Below are positions 52,447 through 62,599 of a stretch of DNA of 64,000 nucleotides, piece after piece; position 1 is the stretch's first letter, and each line of letters starts with the position of its first letter. The DNA lies in NCBI GenBank assembly GCA_025408425.1, contig JANXYX010000050.1, positions 1-64,000 of the forward strand. The letters run 5' to 3'. The notes beneath the pieces were generated by a model. It did no database searches, was not told where the DNA came from, and worked only from the letters and a program-made list of their open reading frames with translations. This stretch comes from Granulicella sp. Its GTDB lineage: Bacteria > Acidobacteriota > Terriglobia > Terriglobales > Acidobacteriaceae. The translations under genes were made by a program, and so were the position numbers.

Positions 52447-55125
52447 ATGGTAGCCTCCTGCATGGGGATGCAATATTCTGGCCACCTGCAGCCTCTACCG
52501 CGTTCGATGCCCATGACCCCAAAAAAGCTTAGAGCATCAGCCTGCCTGACCATCTCACTTCTGATACTCACCAGCCAGTACGGCATGGCTCAAGGTCCCG
52601 CCTCCGATTCCTCGTCTTCGTCACCCGCAACCACCTCGATCCAGACTTCGGCCTCAGCCACTCTCCCCGAAGCCCCCCAGCCACAAACCACTCCCACACG
52701 GCTGTCCATATCTCGTGCCACCGAGCGCGAAGACATCACCCTTGCTGGCTTTCCCCGCCGTTTTCTAGCCGACCAAAAAGCCATCTGGTCCAGCCCACTC
52801 CACATTCGTCCCATCGATGCTGAATGGCTCCTCCCTTTATCCGTTAGCACCGGCCTTCTCCTCGGCACCGACCAGCACACCATGAACGCCCTGATCCACT
52901 CCAATACCACCGCCCAGAATCGAGCCAGCACCTTCTCCAACGGCGGCATCGTCGCTCTCGGAGCCATCCCTGCTGGCATGTACCTCTGGAGCAGCCTCGG
53001 CCACGACGCCCCGCAGGCACACGAAACCAGCCTCCTTGCAGGAGAAGCTCTCGCAAACACCCTCGCAGTCACCGAAGTATTCAAGTTCATCTCTCGCCGC
53101 GACCGCCCCTTCGTCAACAATGCCGAGGGAAATTTCTTCTCCTCCAGCCCCACAGAGTCCTCCTTCCCTTCCAATCACGCCGCAGCCGCCTGGGCCCTCG
53201 CCGCCGTCATTGGCGACGAGTACCCCGGCTGGATCACCCGTACCGCTGTCTACGGGCTCGCCGCCGGCGTAAGCGTCAGCCGCGTCATCGCTGAAAAACA
53301 CTTCCCCTCCGATGTCCTGATCGGGAGTGCCGCAGGTTGGCTCATCGGCCGCTACGTCTATCGCACGCACCACAACTTCAATCTCAACCCCTTCGATCCG
53401 GCACCCATGCCCGGCGACTACGGTGCTCCACGCCCCACACGCCAGGCCTCCGTCCATCTCCCGCCAGACCCCATTCTCCGCCGCGCCCCCACCCCCATCA
53501 ACATGGAAGACGGTGACCCGGACGCCATCGGCTCCACCAACGTCCCCATGGATAGCTGGATCTATCCTGCCCTCGAACGACTCTCCTCATTGGGCTTCAT
53601 CCCCGGACAAAGCGTCTCCATCCGCCCCTGGACACGCCAGGAGTGCCTCCGCCAACTCAACCTCGCCGAAGACCTGGCCAGTACACCCGATGCGTTCAGC
53701 CCCTCGCTCCTCGCTGAAGCTCACCGCCTCATGAACGACCTTCACTTCGAGCTCGCCACCGAGAAGCCCAGTTACCAATCCCTCGATCTAGAATCCGTCT
53801 ACGCCCGCGTAGGCACCATCGTTGGTCCAGCCCTCACCGATAGCTACCACTTCGGCCAGACCTGGTGGAATGACTTTGGACGGCCCCTCGGACGCGGCAC
53901 CAGCGCCATCGCCGGCTTCTCCTACCGCGCCCACCACGGCCGCCTCTTCTTCTACAACCGCAACGAACTTCAGCACGGCCCAGGAGTCCTCGCCGAAACC
54001 CCAGCCATCAACCAACTTATCAATTCGCTAGACCGCCTCAGCACTGATGCTCCCTATATCCAGCCAGTACCCGGCAGCGCAGCCTACAATCGCCTACGCC
54101 CCATCGAGCTCTACGCCGGCATAGCCATGGGCGGCAATGCCCTCTCAATCGGCAAGCAGGAGCTCTACTGGGGGCCAACCACCATGGGACCACTTGCTTT
54201 CTCCAGCAACGCAGAGCCCAACTACAACCTCCGCTTCGTCTCCACACGCCCCCACCCCCTTCCCTTCTTTCCATCCATCGGAACCTACCGCTTCGATATC
54301 GTCTTGGGTAAACTCTCCGGACACTCTTATCCGGAGCGCCCCTGGTTCAACGGCCAGAAAGCCGACTTCAACTTCGGCGACAACCTCGAAATCAGCTTTA
54401 CCCGCTGGTCACTCTTCTGGGGAGTAGGACACCCAATCACGCTCCATAGCTTCAAGGCCAATATCTTCAGCGTCAGTTCCACCGGCTCCTACACAGGCAA
54501 CGCCGGCTCACCCTACGGGGATCGCCAGGACCCAGGCGACCGCAAGAGCAACTTCGACTTCCGCTACCGTCTTCCCGGCCTGCGCAAACTCGTCACCCTC
54601 TACGCCGATGCCTACTCCGACGACGATCCCAACCCCATCGACGCTCCCCGCCGTGCCGTCTGGAATCCGGGGATCTACCTCGCCCGCCTTCCTTTTCTGC
54701 CCCACATGGATCTCCGCGTCGAATCCGTCAGCTCCACAGGTCTCGCCACCGACTTCGGCGGCGGCCATTACTTCATCAGCGGAGTCTATCTCGACGCCAA
54801 CACCAACAAGGGATTCCTTCTAGGTAACGCCATCGGACGCGACGCCCGCGCCATCGAAGCCCGCAGCGGCTACTGGGTCTCAGCCCGCACCCACATCGAA
54901 GCCGGCTACCGCCAGAACAAAGGCGGCACCCGATTCCTTCCCGGCGGCGCCACCATCACCGACGGCTTCGTCAACGGAGCCTACGCCATCAACTCCCATC
55001 TCCGCGCGCAAATCTTCACCCAATATGAGCGCTTCCTGATCCCCTCATACCTACCCGGCTCCCACAACAACACCAGCGCCTGGCTCCAACTCACTTGGGA
55101 ACCGAAAGTCCACCTGCAACGCTAG
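52447..55125 (+). CDS. PAP2 phosphatase fused to a Wzi-like outer-membrane barrel
   Basis: The 892-residue protein has a signal-like segment near residues 30-48. The first half is a PAP2 lipid phosphatase with the three motifs KFISRRDRPF, SSFPSNHAAAAW and SRVIAEKHFPSDVLIGS. From about 355 it becomes a capsule-assembly Wzi-like barrel, with GGNALSIGKQELYWGPTTMG, GTYRFDIVLGKLSG and RFLPGGATITDGFVNGAYAI. Wzi holds capsule polysaccharide on the outer membrane; PAP2 enzymes act on undecaprenyl or other lipid phosphates. Having both in one chain suggests joined lipid and surface-polymer handling. The nearby polysaccharide genes fit this. A start at 52507 or 52513 is possible. Confidence 0.88.
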   Translation: MVASCMGMQYSGHLQPLPRSMPMTPKKLRASACLTISLLILTSQYGMAQGPASDSSSSSPATTSIQTSASATLPEAPQPQTTPTRLSISRATEREDITLAGFPRRFLADQKAIWSSPLHIRPIDAEWLLPLSVSTGLLLGTDQHTMNALIHSNTTAQNRASTFSNGGIVALGAIPAGMYLWSSLGHDAPQAHETSLLAGEALANTLAVTEVFKFISRRDRPFVNNAEGNFFSSSPTESSFPSNHAAAAWALAAVIGDEYPGWITRTAVYGLAAGVSVSRVIAEKHFPSDVLIGSAAGWLIGRYVYRTHHNFNLNPFDPAPMPGDYGAPRPTRQASVHLPPDPILRRAPTPINMEDGDPDAIGSTNVPMDSWIYPALERLSSLGFIPGQSVSIRPWTRQECLRQLNLAEDLASTPDAFSPSLLAEAHRLMNDLHFELATEKPSYQSLDLESVYARVGTIVGPALTDSYHFGQTWWNDFGRPLGRGTSAIAGFSYRAHHGRLFFYNRNELQHGPGVLAETPAINQLINSLDRLSTDAPYIQPVPGSAAYNRLRPIELYAGIAMGGNALSIGKQELYWGPTTMGPLAFSSNAEPNYNLRFVSTRPHPLPFFPSIGTYRFDIVLGKLSGHSYPERPWFNGQKADFNFGDNLEISFTRWSLFWGVGHPITLHSFKANIFSVSSTGSYTGNAGSPYGDRQDPGDRKSNFDFRYRLPGLRKLVTLYADAYSDDDPNPIDAPRRAVWNPGIYLARLPFLPHMDLRVESVSSTGLATDFGGGHYFISGVYLDANTNKGFLLGNAIGRDARAIEARSGYWVSARTHIEAGYRQNKGGTRFLPGGATITDGFVNGAYAINSHLRAQIFTQYERFLIPSYLPGSHNNTSAWLQLTWEPKVHLQR

Positions 55126-55160
55126 CCCACTCTTGAACAGCCCTTCCTCAATCACCAGAA

Positions 55161-56237
55161 TCACCTATTCTGTCTTGCTGGTTCTGCAATCCCACCACCC
55201 GGCGTAACCACTCGTGGAGGCGACGGTATCCCTAGAGCCTTGCGCTCCAGCAGACCATTAAGTTCTAGCAACACCAACTCCGGCGTGATCTGATACATGC
55301 AGCCATTGTGCTGGCACGGAGCAAAGTCTCTCCCGTCATAGCACGGTCTGCAAGCAAAGTTCGCTCCACCCCATATTCCCGTCACCAGCTCCCTGCGTGG
55401 CAGAAAATTCCCCGGGTCTGTCGGACCAAATAACCCAACGATCGCAGCACGACTCAACCCTGCAAGATGCAGCGGGCCAGTATCATGCGAAATCACCACG
55501 TCACATTGATCACACGCCAAAATGACCTGCGGCAAGGTCAAAGCTCCAAGACAATCCACAACATCGATCTGCTCAAAATGCGGCCGCACCCATACATCAT
55601 CCGGCCCACCCAACAGCACGACCTCCCATCCTCGAGCCAGCAATGCCTTTGCCAGCGCCACATAGTTCTCTACCGGCCATCTGCGCAGCGTCTGCTGACG
55701 CATCATATTGCTGGCCCCGGCCGGTACCAGAGCAACTCTCTTCCTGCCGGTTTCAAATAGTGGCTGTACCGCTGGCAATCGATCTGGCCGAACCGGAGCC
55801 AAACTAGTCGCATTGCATCCATCTTCCCTGCCTAGCAACACTCGTGCATACTCGTCTGCATGACTACGGCCTGGGATCAGCATATGCTCACGAGAGCTAC
55901 GCGAAAGTCGCACCTTTCTTTCCGCTCTAACAGGAAGCGACAACACCTCATAACGCTCATCGTAGTAGAGCGTTGCGCACAAATCGTATCGCTTTCGCCC
56001 TACCGTCCACCATAAACCTGTGATGCTTTTCGCGCGTCCCAACATCTCACCAGTAAGAATGGATCGGTCATCCACCTCCACCACGTTCAACCAGGAATAG
56101 CAATCAAGCAACGGTCGAACTGCGTTCCCACACACCCAGTCAATTTCCGTTCCTGCCTCGTAGAGTAGCCGGACAGCAGGAAGAGCCATGACCACATCGC
56201 CAATGGCGCCGAATTTCAAAATGAGCGCCCTTTGCAC
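55161..56237 (-). CDS. GT9-family glycosyltransferase (heptosyltransferase-like)
   Basis: The 358-residue enzyme begins MQRALILKFGAIGDVVMALP, with the GDVVMA loop common to ADP-heptose:LPS heptosyltransferases. The donor-site region is VVISHDTGPLHLAGLSRAAI, then GLFGPTDPGNFLPRRE. A Cys-rich FACRPCYDGRDFAPCQHNGC follows, as in many GT9 members. It acts on the cytosolic side, adding a sugar to lipid-linked core or other glycans. It is divergent from the Wzy-like gene; the 272 bases between hold no gene. Confidence 0.92.
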   Translation of the reverse strand: MQRALILKFGAIGDVVMALPAVRLLYEAGTEIDWVCGNAVRPLLDCYSWLNVVEVDDRSILTGEMLGRAKSITGLWWTVGRKRYDLCATLYYDERYEVLSLPVRAERKVRLSRSSREHMLIPGRSHADEYARVLLGREDGCNATSLAPVRPDRLPAVQPLFETGRKRVALVPAGASNMMRQQTLRRWPVENYVALAKALLARGWEVVLLGGPDDVWVRPHFEQIDVVDCLGALTLPQVILACDQCDVVISHDTGPLHLAGLSRAAIVGLFGPTDPGNFLPRRELVTGIWGGANFACRPCYDGRDFAPCQHNGCMYQITPELVLLELNGLLERKALGIPSPPRVVTPGGGIAEPARQNR

Positions 56238-56509
56238 TATTCAAAAATCCTTGTCTACAAGTTGTTAGTGTCCGCTGGCTCACTATCCACGAACATGCCT
56301 TTGTAGTATACGGTAAGGTAAAGCAGCGGTTATTATGAGTCATCAACAGCTGCGGCACACGCCGGTCTTCCTCTAACATGTCATCCCGTCAAGACATCAC
56401 GCAGAGACAGATCGCAACCTCCAGAATGACGAAGCAACCACGAATGCTCTCCATCATTGCGTCCCCCCAAAGTCCGCTCCAAACGAACTCACAACAGAGG
56501 TCGCGTTAG

Positions 56510-57892
56510 ATGGCGAGTCCCACATCTGCACGCGCCAGACACAAATTCTTTCTAGCTACAATCTGCATCCTCGCTGCAACTCCCATTATCAAGATCGGCG
56601 ATATTCAGCTGCTCGAGGTCTTTCTCTTCCTTCACATCCTGTGGTTGGCCTTGGTCTTGGCCTTCCATCGCTTTCGAGTCCCGCTGAACGACCTCTGGCG
56701 CTCCATCGGAACCAGCTACGCCATCTTCTTCATCATCGTCCTCGGCCTCGCTTTGGCTTCACTGCGCTTCCCGTTTTATCCTCCCCAGCCAGATCTTAGC
56801 CTTCTAAAGCTGCCTTTCGTCCTTTCGATTGCTCGCGCCACGGAACTCTTCTTAGGCGTATTTCACATGCTGTACATCGCTTCGATCTTGCGCGATGACC
56901 ATCCCACCCGGCTCTACGCCGTTCGATTCTATTTCTGGACTGGCTTTGCAACCGCCTGCTTCGCGCTTCTTTCCTGTCCGCTATTACTGTCGACGGGCCT
57001 CGCCTGGGGCGTTTACTACCCCAATCTGCGGGCCCGAGGGCTGTTCAATGAAGGCGGGCCATACGGCCTCTTCCTCGTAAGCGTCGTGGTTGCTGGCCTT
57101 GTTCTCTATCGCAGCAAGGGGCTGACGAAAAAGCAGTTGATCGTTGCAGCTGCGGCCATTGTTCCAGTCTTCTTCATGACGCAATCGAAATCAGCGATCC
57201 TTGCCTGTCTTTTCCTATTCCTCCTGAATATCTTTATTGTCGGCAGTCTACGTTTGAAGACTTACCTCCTCGTCGGAGCCTCGATCTTCGCATTGTCCAT
57301 CGTCACGCTTACCGATTTCAACCGTAACTTCATCAGCTACATCAACGAATATCAGCTCGTTCAGGAGGTAGGTCCAAACCTCGACGAGAGCGCCTACGGA
57401 GGATTCGGAGGCCGGCTCGCAGGCGCCATCTTGATCCCACGGATGATCGCTGCCCACCCTGTAACCGGAGTTGGTCTCGGAAATTACCCAATTCTATTCA
57501 ACGATCCACGCTACCTCGAGGGCCTACCCTACACTTCTACATGGGAAGCCCCAGGTATAGGAATCGTAGGATACATCGCAGAACTTGGAATCCCACTCTT
57601 TCTCTATCTACTCCTCATCCTTTGCGTTCCGGTCTGGATGATACAACGCAAAAAGGCTGCCCCAATTATCTTGGTATTTGCAGCTGTTCAGCCTCTCGTC
57701 CACCTGTTCGGCACCCAGCTAAACTTCTACTATCCTTGGATCTGCTCAGGCTTTGCGCTCGCCTTCTTGGACTTCAAGGTCCCACTAACTTCAGGGGCAA
57801 GACGACCTCGAAGAATTCGTATATTTCAAACGTCGATAAGAGTATCCCACCAGCCCCTTTCCCATCCTGCAGATGAGGCCGCAAATAGTTAA
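56510..57892 (+). CDS. O-antigen ligase/polymerase-like membrane protein (Wzy/WaaL type)
   Basis: The 460-residue protein has about ten membrane helices and a large periplasmic loop near residues 270-345. That loop contains GRLAGAILIPRMIAAHPVTG, then VGLGNYPILFND, as in O-antigen ligase (PF04932) members. It would join polymer units at the outer face of the membrane, either in Wzy polymerisation or in ligation. The ATG is in context with GAGGTC. A terminator hairpin follows directly. Confidence 0.83.
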   Translation: MASPTSARARHKFFLATICILAATPIIKIGDIQLLEVFLFLHILWLALVLAFHRFRVPLNDLWRSIGTSYAIFFIIVLGLALASLRFPFYPPQPDLSLLKLPFVLSIARATELFLGVFHMLYIASILRDDHPTRLYAVRFYFWTGFATACFALLSCPLLLSTGLAWGVYYPNLRARGLFNEGGPYGLFLVSVVVAGLVLYRSKGLTKKQLIVAAAAIVPVFFMTQSKSAILACLFLFLLNIFIVGSLRLKTYLLVGASIFALSIVTLTDFNRNFISYINEYQLVQEVGPNLDESAYGGFGGRLAGAILIPRMIAAHPVTGVGLGNYPILFNDPRYLEGLPYTSTWEAPGIGIVGYIAELGIPLFLYLLLILCVPVWMIQRKKAAPIILVFAAVQPLVHLFGTQLNFYYPWICSGFALAFLDFKVPLTSGARRPRRIRIFQTSIRVSHQPLSHPADEAANS

Positions 57893-57917
57893 CGCTCCTC
57901 AGATTCTGAGGAGCGTT
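57891..57917. terminator. Bidirectional terminator between convergent genes
   Basis: AACGCTCCTCAGA and TCTGAGGAGCGTT pair almost end to end, followed by ATTG. It overlaps the end of the Wzy-like stop codon by two bases and lies 38 bases before the stop of the convergent transferase. Confidence 0.75.
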
Positions 57918-57954
57918 ATTGATCTTGTCCGCGAAAAACCTATCCCTCAGGGAG

Positions 57955-59166
57955 CTAATCCCGAATAAACAAAGCTTGGTTTCTCAATATGGAAATGAAA
58001 GATAGATAGCGCATCAGCAATTCATACCGCGCTGCGCCAAGCAGTTTTAGAGTAATCAGCATGAGCCGGTGCACCAGCTGTACCCGGCGGTCGTCTGGCT
58101 TGAACTCCCGCCAGGTCGAATTGGCGATCTTCTGCTTGCCGACCAGAAGCCTGTGCCTTCGAGCGAAGTCGTAGAAGCGACTTTTGGGATCGAAAGGATC
58201 CTCGCTAGCGAAGTCCCGCTCATGCGCGGCAAAGATTCTGCGCTGAAGACGAGTCACCACCGAGCCATCTCTAAAGACGTCGAAGCCATAAGGAATGGAG
58301 TCTCTACCCGGGACGCGATTGCGGATGATCTCCGCTTTGTAGTTGGAGAACAGCGAGGCCAGGTCTGGGCGGTCTGCCAGGGTAAATCGAGCAGTGTTCT
58401 TCGAAAGTATTGCGGAGTCATCCACGTCGATGCCGCTGAAATGAAAGAAGCACAGCGGCGTAATGCTATTGACCACGTAATTCCCATTGTTCTCGACTAG
58501 GCTTCGTTCCTGGAGATTCCAGAAGGCCATGTTGCAGCCAGGATCCCTGCAAATCCCGATTCCGTCAAACATGCCGGGCGCGAGATTGATCCATTTTTGA
58601 TCAACGAAGAGGCCGCTACGACCCTCGCTGAATCCCTCGCGAAGACAGCGAGCCTCCCACCAATCCAACATCCGGCTCGTCTCCGGGCTTCGCGCTACGG
58701 CGATAAAGCCAAGGTTGTAGGTGCCGTTGTAAAGATGGTCTCGTTCGCTGGGGGAGAAGTCATCTTCAGGCAAAGGAGCTGTGAGATGCGGGGTCAGGAC
58801 GACATTCGCCCACTTGAGCATTTCAAAGACCGGGGCCAGTGGACTGTACACAAATATGTCGGGATCAAGGTAGACCAGAGTCTCCAACCCATGGTGAGCC
58901 AGCAAATACTTCATGAAGGTCGGCTTGACATCCGTATTGAGCTCAAGGAGGTCGAACTTCATCGCCAGGCACTTGATGTCGGGCAACGATATCTCGTCCA
59001 TCAAAACGGCAGTGAATGGCTCGGAGTCAAATATCGCCTTCTCATGAAGGTCTGCAACAAGAAGCACAAAGAAAACCTGGTCGGGATGGTGGCGAAGGTA
59101 TGACTGGGCCAGCGTTCGCGCAAAGGGCAAGTAGTTGGGAGAGACAATCGTGCAGGCACCGGTCAT
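57955..59166 (-). CDS. Glycosyltransferase with nucleotide-sugar transferase fold
   Basis: The 403-residue protein opens TGACTIVSPNYLPFARTLAQ, the first Rossmann-like strand and helix. The metal-binding DPDIFV (a DxD motif, near residue 98-103) is followed by NGTYNLGFIAVARS and a DQKWINLAP segment. This is the pattern of GT8-like and related transferases. It probably adds a hexose during surface glycan assembly. A broken relative of its C-terminal segment is found at 62600-62760. No gene is seen in the 219 bases before it (59167-59385). Confidence 0.8.
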   Translation of the reverse strand: MTGACTIVSPNYLPFARTLAQSYLRHHPDQVFFVLLVADLHEKAIFDSEPFTAVLMDEISLPDIKCLAMKFDLLELNTDVKPTFMKYLLAHHGLETLVYLDPDIFVYSPLAPVFEMLKWANVVLTPHLTAPLPEDDFSPSERDHLYNGTYNLGFIAVARSPETSRMLDWWEARCLREGFSEGRSGLFVDQKWINLAPGMFDGIGICRDPGCNMAFWNLQERSLVENNGNYVVNSITPLCFFHFSGIDVDDSAILSKNTARFTLADRPDLASLFSNYKAEIIRNRVPGRDSIPYGFDVFRDGSVVTRLQRRIFAAHERDFASEDPFDPKSRFYDFARRHRLLVGKQKIANSTWREFKPDDRRVQLVHRLMLITLKLLGAARYELLMRYLSFISILRNQALFIRD

Positions 59167-59385
59167 AAAGATAATCTCGACATTAGTGTTTCCAGCCGCA
59201 GAGTGGATTAGCGGCTCTGTTGATAGTAATTGACCAATATCCGCATTGCGGCACTCTGCTGGCCTAAATGGCTACCTGCGTCCCATGTAAGACCGAGGCG
59301 GAACGTGTTGCGGACAATACCCAGGATTGGGCGCCGTCGAGTTCAACTACTCTCGAATGAATTACGCATTACATCAGTTCCCGGG

Positions 59386-60063
59386 CTAGCGGGGGATGGG
59401 AATCCATTGTGCCGTAGTTTCGTCCCAGCGGCGGATGGGTCGGGCAGGTGCGCCTGCAGCTATCGTATTCGAGGGGATGGAGCCGGTCACGACGGAGTTG
59501 GCTCCAATGATGGCTCCGTCGCCAATGTCAGCTCCGGCAAGGATGGCGGCTCCGTCGCCAATCCAGACGTTGCGGCCAATGGTGACGGCTCGATCATTCG
59601 AAAGACGGCGCTCCACCGGTCGCTGGCTTGGGTGGCTCTGATCCGGACCGGAGTAGAGACCGTGGGCGTGATCGGAGATCACCACGCGACTGCCGCAGAG
59701 GAGGCCCTCCGCGATGGTGATTCGGTGGGTGCAGGCAATGTGAACATGGTCGGAGACATTGCAGTTGGGACCGATGTCGAGTGTCGGCTGATAGGCCTGC
59801 CCAGCAAAGGATGTAATGGCGTCGAGCCATAGGCCATTACCGGCCGAGAAGTTCTCTCCCAGGTGAATATGGTTGAGGCCGGCAAGCTTAGGATGCTTGC
59901 CGATGCGCAGGCCGCAGGTGCCGAGACGGCGCGCCAGAAGACGGTCGCGAGTGCGATGCAGAGCCGCTCTGAATACCTTACAGAGAGTCAGAAAGAGCCC
60001 ATTCTCCTTCGCGAAGGCGCGAAGCGAGCTGGTACAGGATGATGGTGCGAGTTCGGATGTCAT
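59386..60063 (-). CDS. WcaF-like hexapeptide acetyltransferase
   Basis: The 225-residue enzyme carries left-handed beta-helix repeats (VTIGRNVWIGDGAAILAGAD, then IGDGAIIGANSVVTGS) and ends with a Pro-Ile-rich tail, as in WcaF and other maltose/galactoside-type acetyltransferases. It transfers an acetyl group to sugar hydroxyls of the exopolysaccharide. Its start overlaps the preceding GT2 gene stop by four bases, so the two are likely co-translated. Confidence 0.9.
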   Translation of the reverse strand: MTSELAPSSCTSSLRAFAKENGLFLTLCKVFRAALHRTRDRLLARRLGTCGLRIGKHPKLAGLNHIHLGENFSAGNGLWLDAITSFAGQAYQPTLDIGPNCNVSDHVHIACTHRITIAEGLLCGSRVVISDHAHGLYSGPDQSHPSQRPVERRLSNDRAVTIGRNVWIGDGAAILAGADIGDGAIIGANSVVTGSIPSNTIAAGAPARPIRRWDETTAQWIPIPR

Positions 60064-60944
60064 CGCTTCCCTTCTGCCTCTTTCACAGATCCATCTCTCG
60101 TGCCTGCATCGGTGTACTCCCGCAGAATCTGGGTCGCCTCACGGCTATAGGCTGGTTCGCTGCTGGAGGCAGGCCCGCACTGGAAAAGTTGAAGATGCTT
60201 CGCCTCTCGCGTGAGTTGGTAAAAAAACATCAAGCCAGCCCAGTAAACTCCGCGCCAGCCGTCCCTCCAGCCCAGGTTCAAAAAGTATCCACGGAGCGAG
60301 GAGATGGGCGGCAACAACAGCAGACGCCACACTGAAGCAATCTTACCTTCACGGTAGACCTGATCAGCTTCCGTCGTGGTATACCGGTCCATTTTCTCAA
60401 TCAACTGGGAAGCGGTCGCAGCATGAAAGTGGCAGATCGCATAACTGCCACGAAACTTTATCGTATGCACTCGAGACCCCGTCTCCGGTTTTGGAAACGA
60501 ATGGATGCGATCGGAAAACCGTAAAGTATTTCTTTTGAAAAAACGCACCTGCAGATCCTGATCGGGTGAGTGCTGGCCATAGAGCATCGGCTTTCCCATG
60601 ATGTAGTTCATCCGCGGTATACGGCAGACATCCGCGCAGTCGCTTTCAGCGATCCGCCGCAATTCCACGCTGAGTGGGTAAGGAACCATCTCGTCAGCAT
60701 CTAGAATAAGAATCCATTCACCCCGTGCATATCCCACAGCTGTCGCTCTGGCAGGCTCGACGAAGCCTACCCTGGGATGCTCGAACAGTGTCGCTCCCAA
60801 AGCCCGGGCTCGTTCTACAGTGCGGTCGTCGCTCAGCATATCCACGACAATCACTTCATCGACCCAGGGCTTTACTGACGAGATTACTCGAGAGATGTTG
60901 TCTTCCTCGTTCAAGGTTACGATCACTGCTGAAATTCTGGGCAA
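60060..60944 (-). CDS. GT2-family glycosyltransferase (WaaE/KdtX-like)
   Basis: The 294-residue enzyme opens PRISAVIVTLNEEDNISRVI. The donor motifs are VVDMLSDDRTVERA and LILDADEMVP, the DxD. The later RFSDRIHSFPKPETGS and the helix-rich tail with LLLPPISSLRGYFLNLGWRD match the LPS core WaaE group. It adds a glucose-like sugar in the cytosol. The gene is linked to the acetyltransferase by an ATGA overlap. Confidence 0.9.
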   Translation of the reverse strand: MPRISAVIVTLNEEDNISRVISSVKPWVDEVIVVDMLSDDRTVERARALGATLFEHPRVGFVEPARATAVGYARGEWILILDADEMVPYPLSVELRRIAESDCADVCRIPRMNYIMGKPMLYGQHSPDQDLQVRFFKRNTLRFSDRIHSFPKPETGSRVHTIKFRGSYAICHFHAATASQLIEKMDRYTTTEADQVYREGKIASVWRLLLLPPISSLRGYFLNLGWRDGWRGVYWAGLMFFYQLTREAKHLQLFQCGPASSSEPAYSREATQILREYTDAGTRDGSVKEAEGKR

Positions 60945-61047
60945 GTCTTCTCTCCTTGTGAGAATTCCACTCTCATCTAGCCGTAATGATGCGAACGCAC
61001 AAAACAGTCCTTCAGCATATCCGAAATGGAGCGCGACCAGAGCACCC

Positions 61048-62538
61048 TTATACAGTCTGCCTGATAAGACGCGTTAGGATTCGTGTTTGCCTGGGAAATC
61101 CAAACCAGAGAATTGCGGCGTAGACGATAAGCCCGAGCGACACATACGCAATCAGAGTCGCTATCTGGTGGATCGGCCAGACTCGCTGGAGCAGGAACAT
61201 CAGGCCACCGATAGCCATCGCAATCGGCCAGGATGGCCAGTAACTGGGCAGCACCGAAAGAGACACTTCGCGCCACACCGCCCAGTAAAGACCAATATTC
61301 GTGATCTGCACAGCCATTACCGCGAATCCGAAGCCGATCACGCCAAACTTCATGATCAGCGGTACCCCGAAAGCCCAGGTTGTGACCATCCAGACAATCG
61401 TCAGTAACAGAGTGACATGCGATTTTCCGACCGCGTTCATCAAGCCAAGCAGGGGAGCCGATCCACAAGACAGCACATTTGCTACTGCCAAACAATAGAA
61501 CAGGGGTAACGCAACCAGCCATTTGCTGGAGAAGATCAGCACAGTGATCGGTTGTGCCAACGCGATTGTGGTGATGACAAGCGGTGCGGCGAAGGCATTC
61601 GCCATCCACATTGCATGGGATGCGTATCGTCGCAGTTCCTTCTTATCGTACTGTAGACGGGCGAAGAAGGGCATGTAGAGACGCTGGAGAGGCGTCAACA
61701 TCATAGTAGGGTAGCCTGCCAGGGTTCCCGCCCATGAAATGTAACCCACGTAGGCCGCGCCAAGATACAGTCCCACGAAGATTGGCGTAATGCTGTCTTT
61801 CGCCAGGGAGATAAATTGGCCCGCTTGCAGCGCCATGCCAAACCGGAGATGCCTTCTGAGAGCCGTCGGATCCCAGCGCCATCCCATGGCCCAGGGCTTC
61901 ATGACGTTGGAGAGCAGCGCCCCGCACCCGGCACGCATCACCAGGGCAATGGCAAAACTCAGCACGCCTACTCCGAGCCACGCCAAAACGATAGCCACAA
62001 GATTGAAGGTTAAAGCCTGGGCCACTTCCACGATCGCAAGACTACGAAAGTCTAGCTCCCGCTCCATCAAGACTTGTGAGATGACCATCAGAGAAGTGAG
62101 AAGCAGCGCCACTCCTATGAGTCGAAAGAAGGTACTGCCATGGTTCGCCATGTGATAGCGGAAAGCAAGCCAGGGTGCCAACGCCCATATCCCCAGGAAG
62201 ATGAGCCCAACCACGGCCTGTTGCGCGGTGAAGACTGCACGGAAATCCGCGACGGAAGGGTGCTCTTCGGTGCGTATCAAGTTTGCGGCAAAGCCAGTGC
62301 CTCCAAAGATGCTCAGAAAAGCAGCGAAGAAAAGGACTACCCCGAAAAAGCCAAACTCGGTTGGAGTCAGTATCCTCGACAGGATGATCCCGCCAGCGAT
62401 GCTGCTGCCATATACCAAGCCTTGCCGAACGAACAACGCAGCTGCTCCCCGGGCGGCCTGGCTAGCAAACTGACTGCTTCCCGGTCGTCTCGCCTCCGTG
62501 GAAGACGATTTACCTGTCACTTCTCCTTCGTCCTGCAA
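61048..62538 (-). CDS. Wzx-like polysaccharide flippase
   Basis: The 496-residue protein has about twelve to fourteen membrane helices, a charged N-terminal tail and GGIILSRILTPTEFGFFGVV, then FGGTGFAANLIRTEEH near the start. These are hallmarks of the oligosaccharide flippase family (PF01943/PF13440). It moves lipid-linked repeat units across the inner membrane. It lies upstream of the GT2-acetyltransferase pair on the same strand, with 103 bases between. Confidence 0.9.
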   Translation of the reverse strand: MQDEGEVTGKSSSTEARRPGSSQFASQAARGAAALFVRQGLVYGSSIAGGIILSRILTPTEFGFFGVVLFFAAFLSIFGGTGFAANLIRTEEHPSVADFRAVFTAQQAVVGLIFLGIWALAPWLAFRYHMANHGSTFFRLIGVALLLTSLMVISQVLMERELDFRSLAIVEVAQALTFNLVAIVLAWLGVGVLSFAIALVMRAGCGALLSNVMKPWAMGWRWDPTALRRHLRFGMALQAGQFISLAKDSITPIFVGLYLGAAYVGYISWAGTLAGYPTMMLTPLQRLYMPFFARLQYDKKELRRYASHAMWMANAFAAPLVITTIALAQPITVLIFSSKWLVALPLFYCLAVANVLSCGSAPLLGLMNAVGKSHVTLLLTIVWMVTTWAFGVPLIMKFGVIGFGFAVMAVQITNIGLYWAVWREVSLSVLPSYWPSWPIAMAIGGLMFLLQRVWPIHQIATLIAYVSLGLIVYAAILWFGFPRQTRILTRLIRQTV

Positions 62539-62599
62539 ATAGCTGTCCCTCTTTGATCGATCGACTTACGTCATCCAACCACTATTCGCAATGGTAAAT

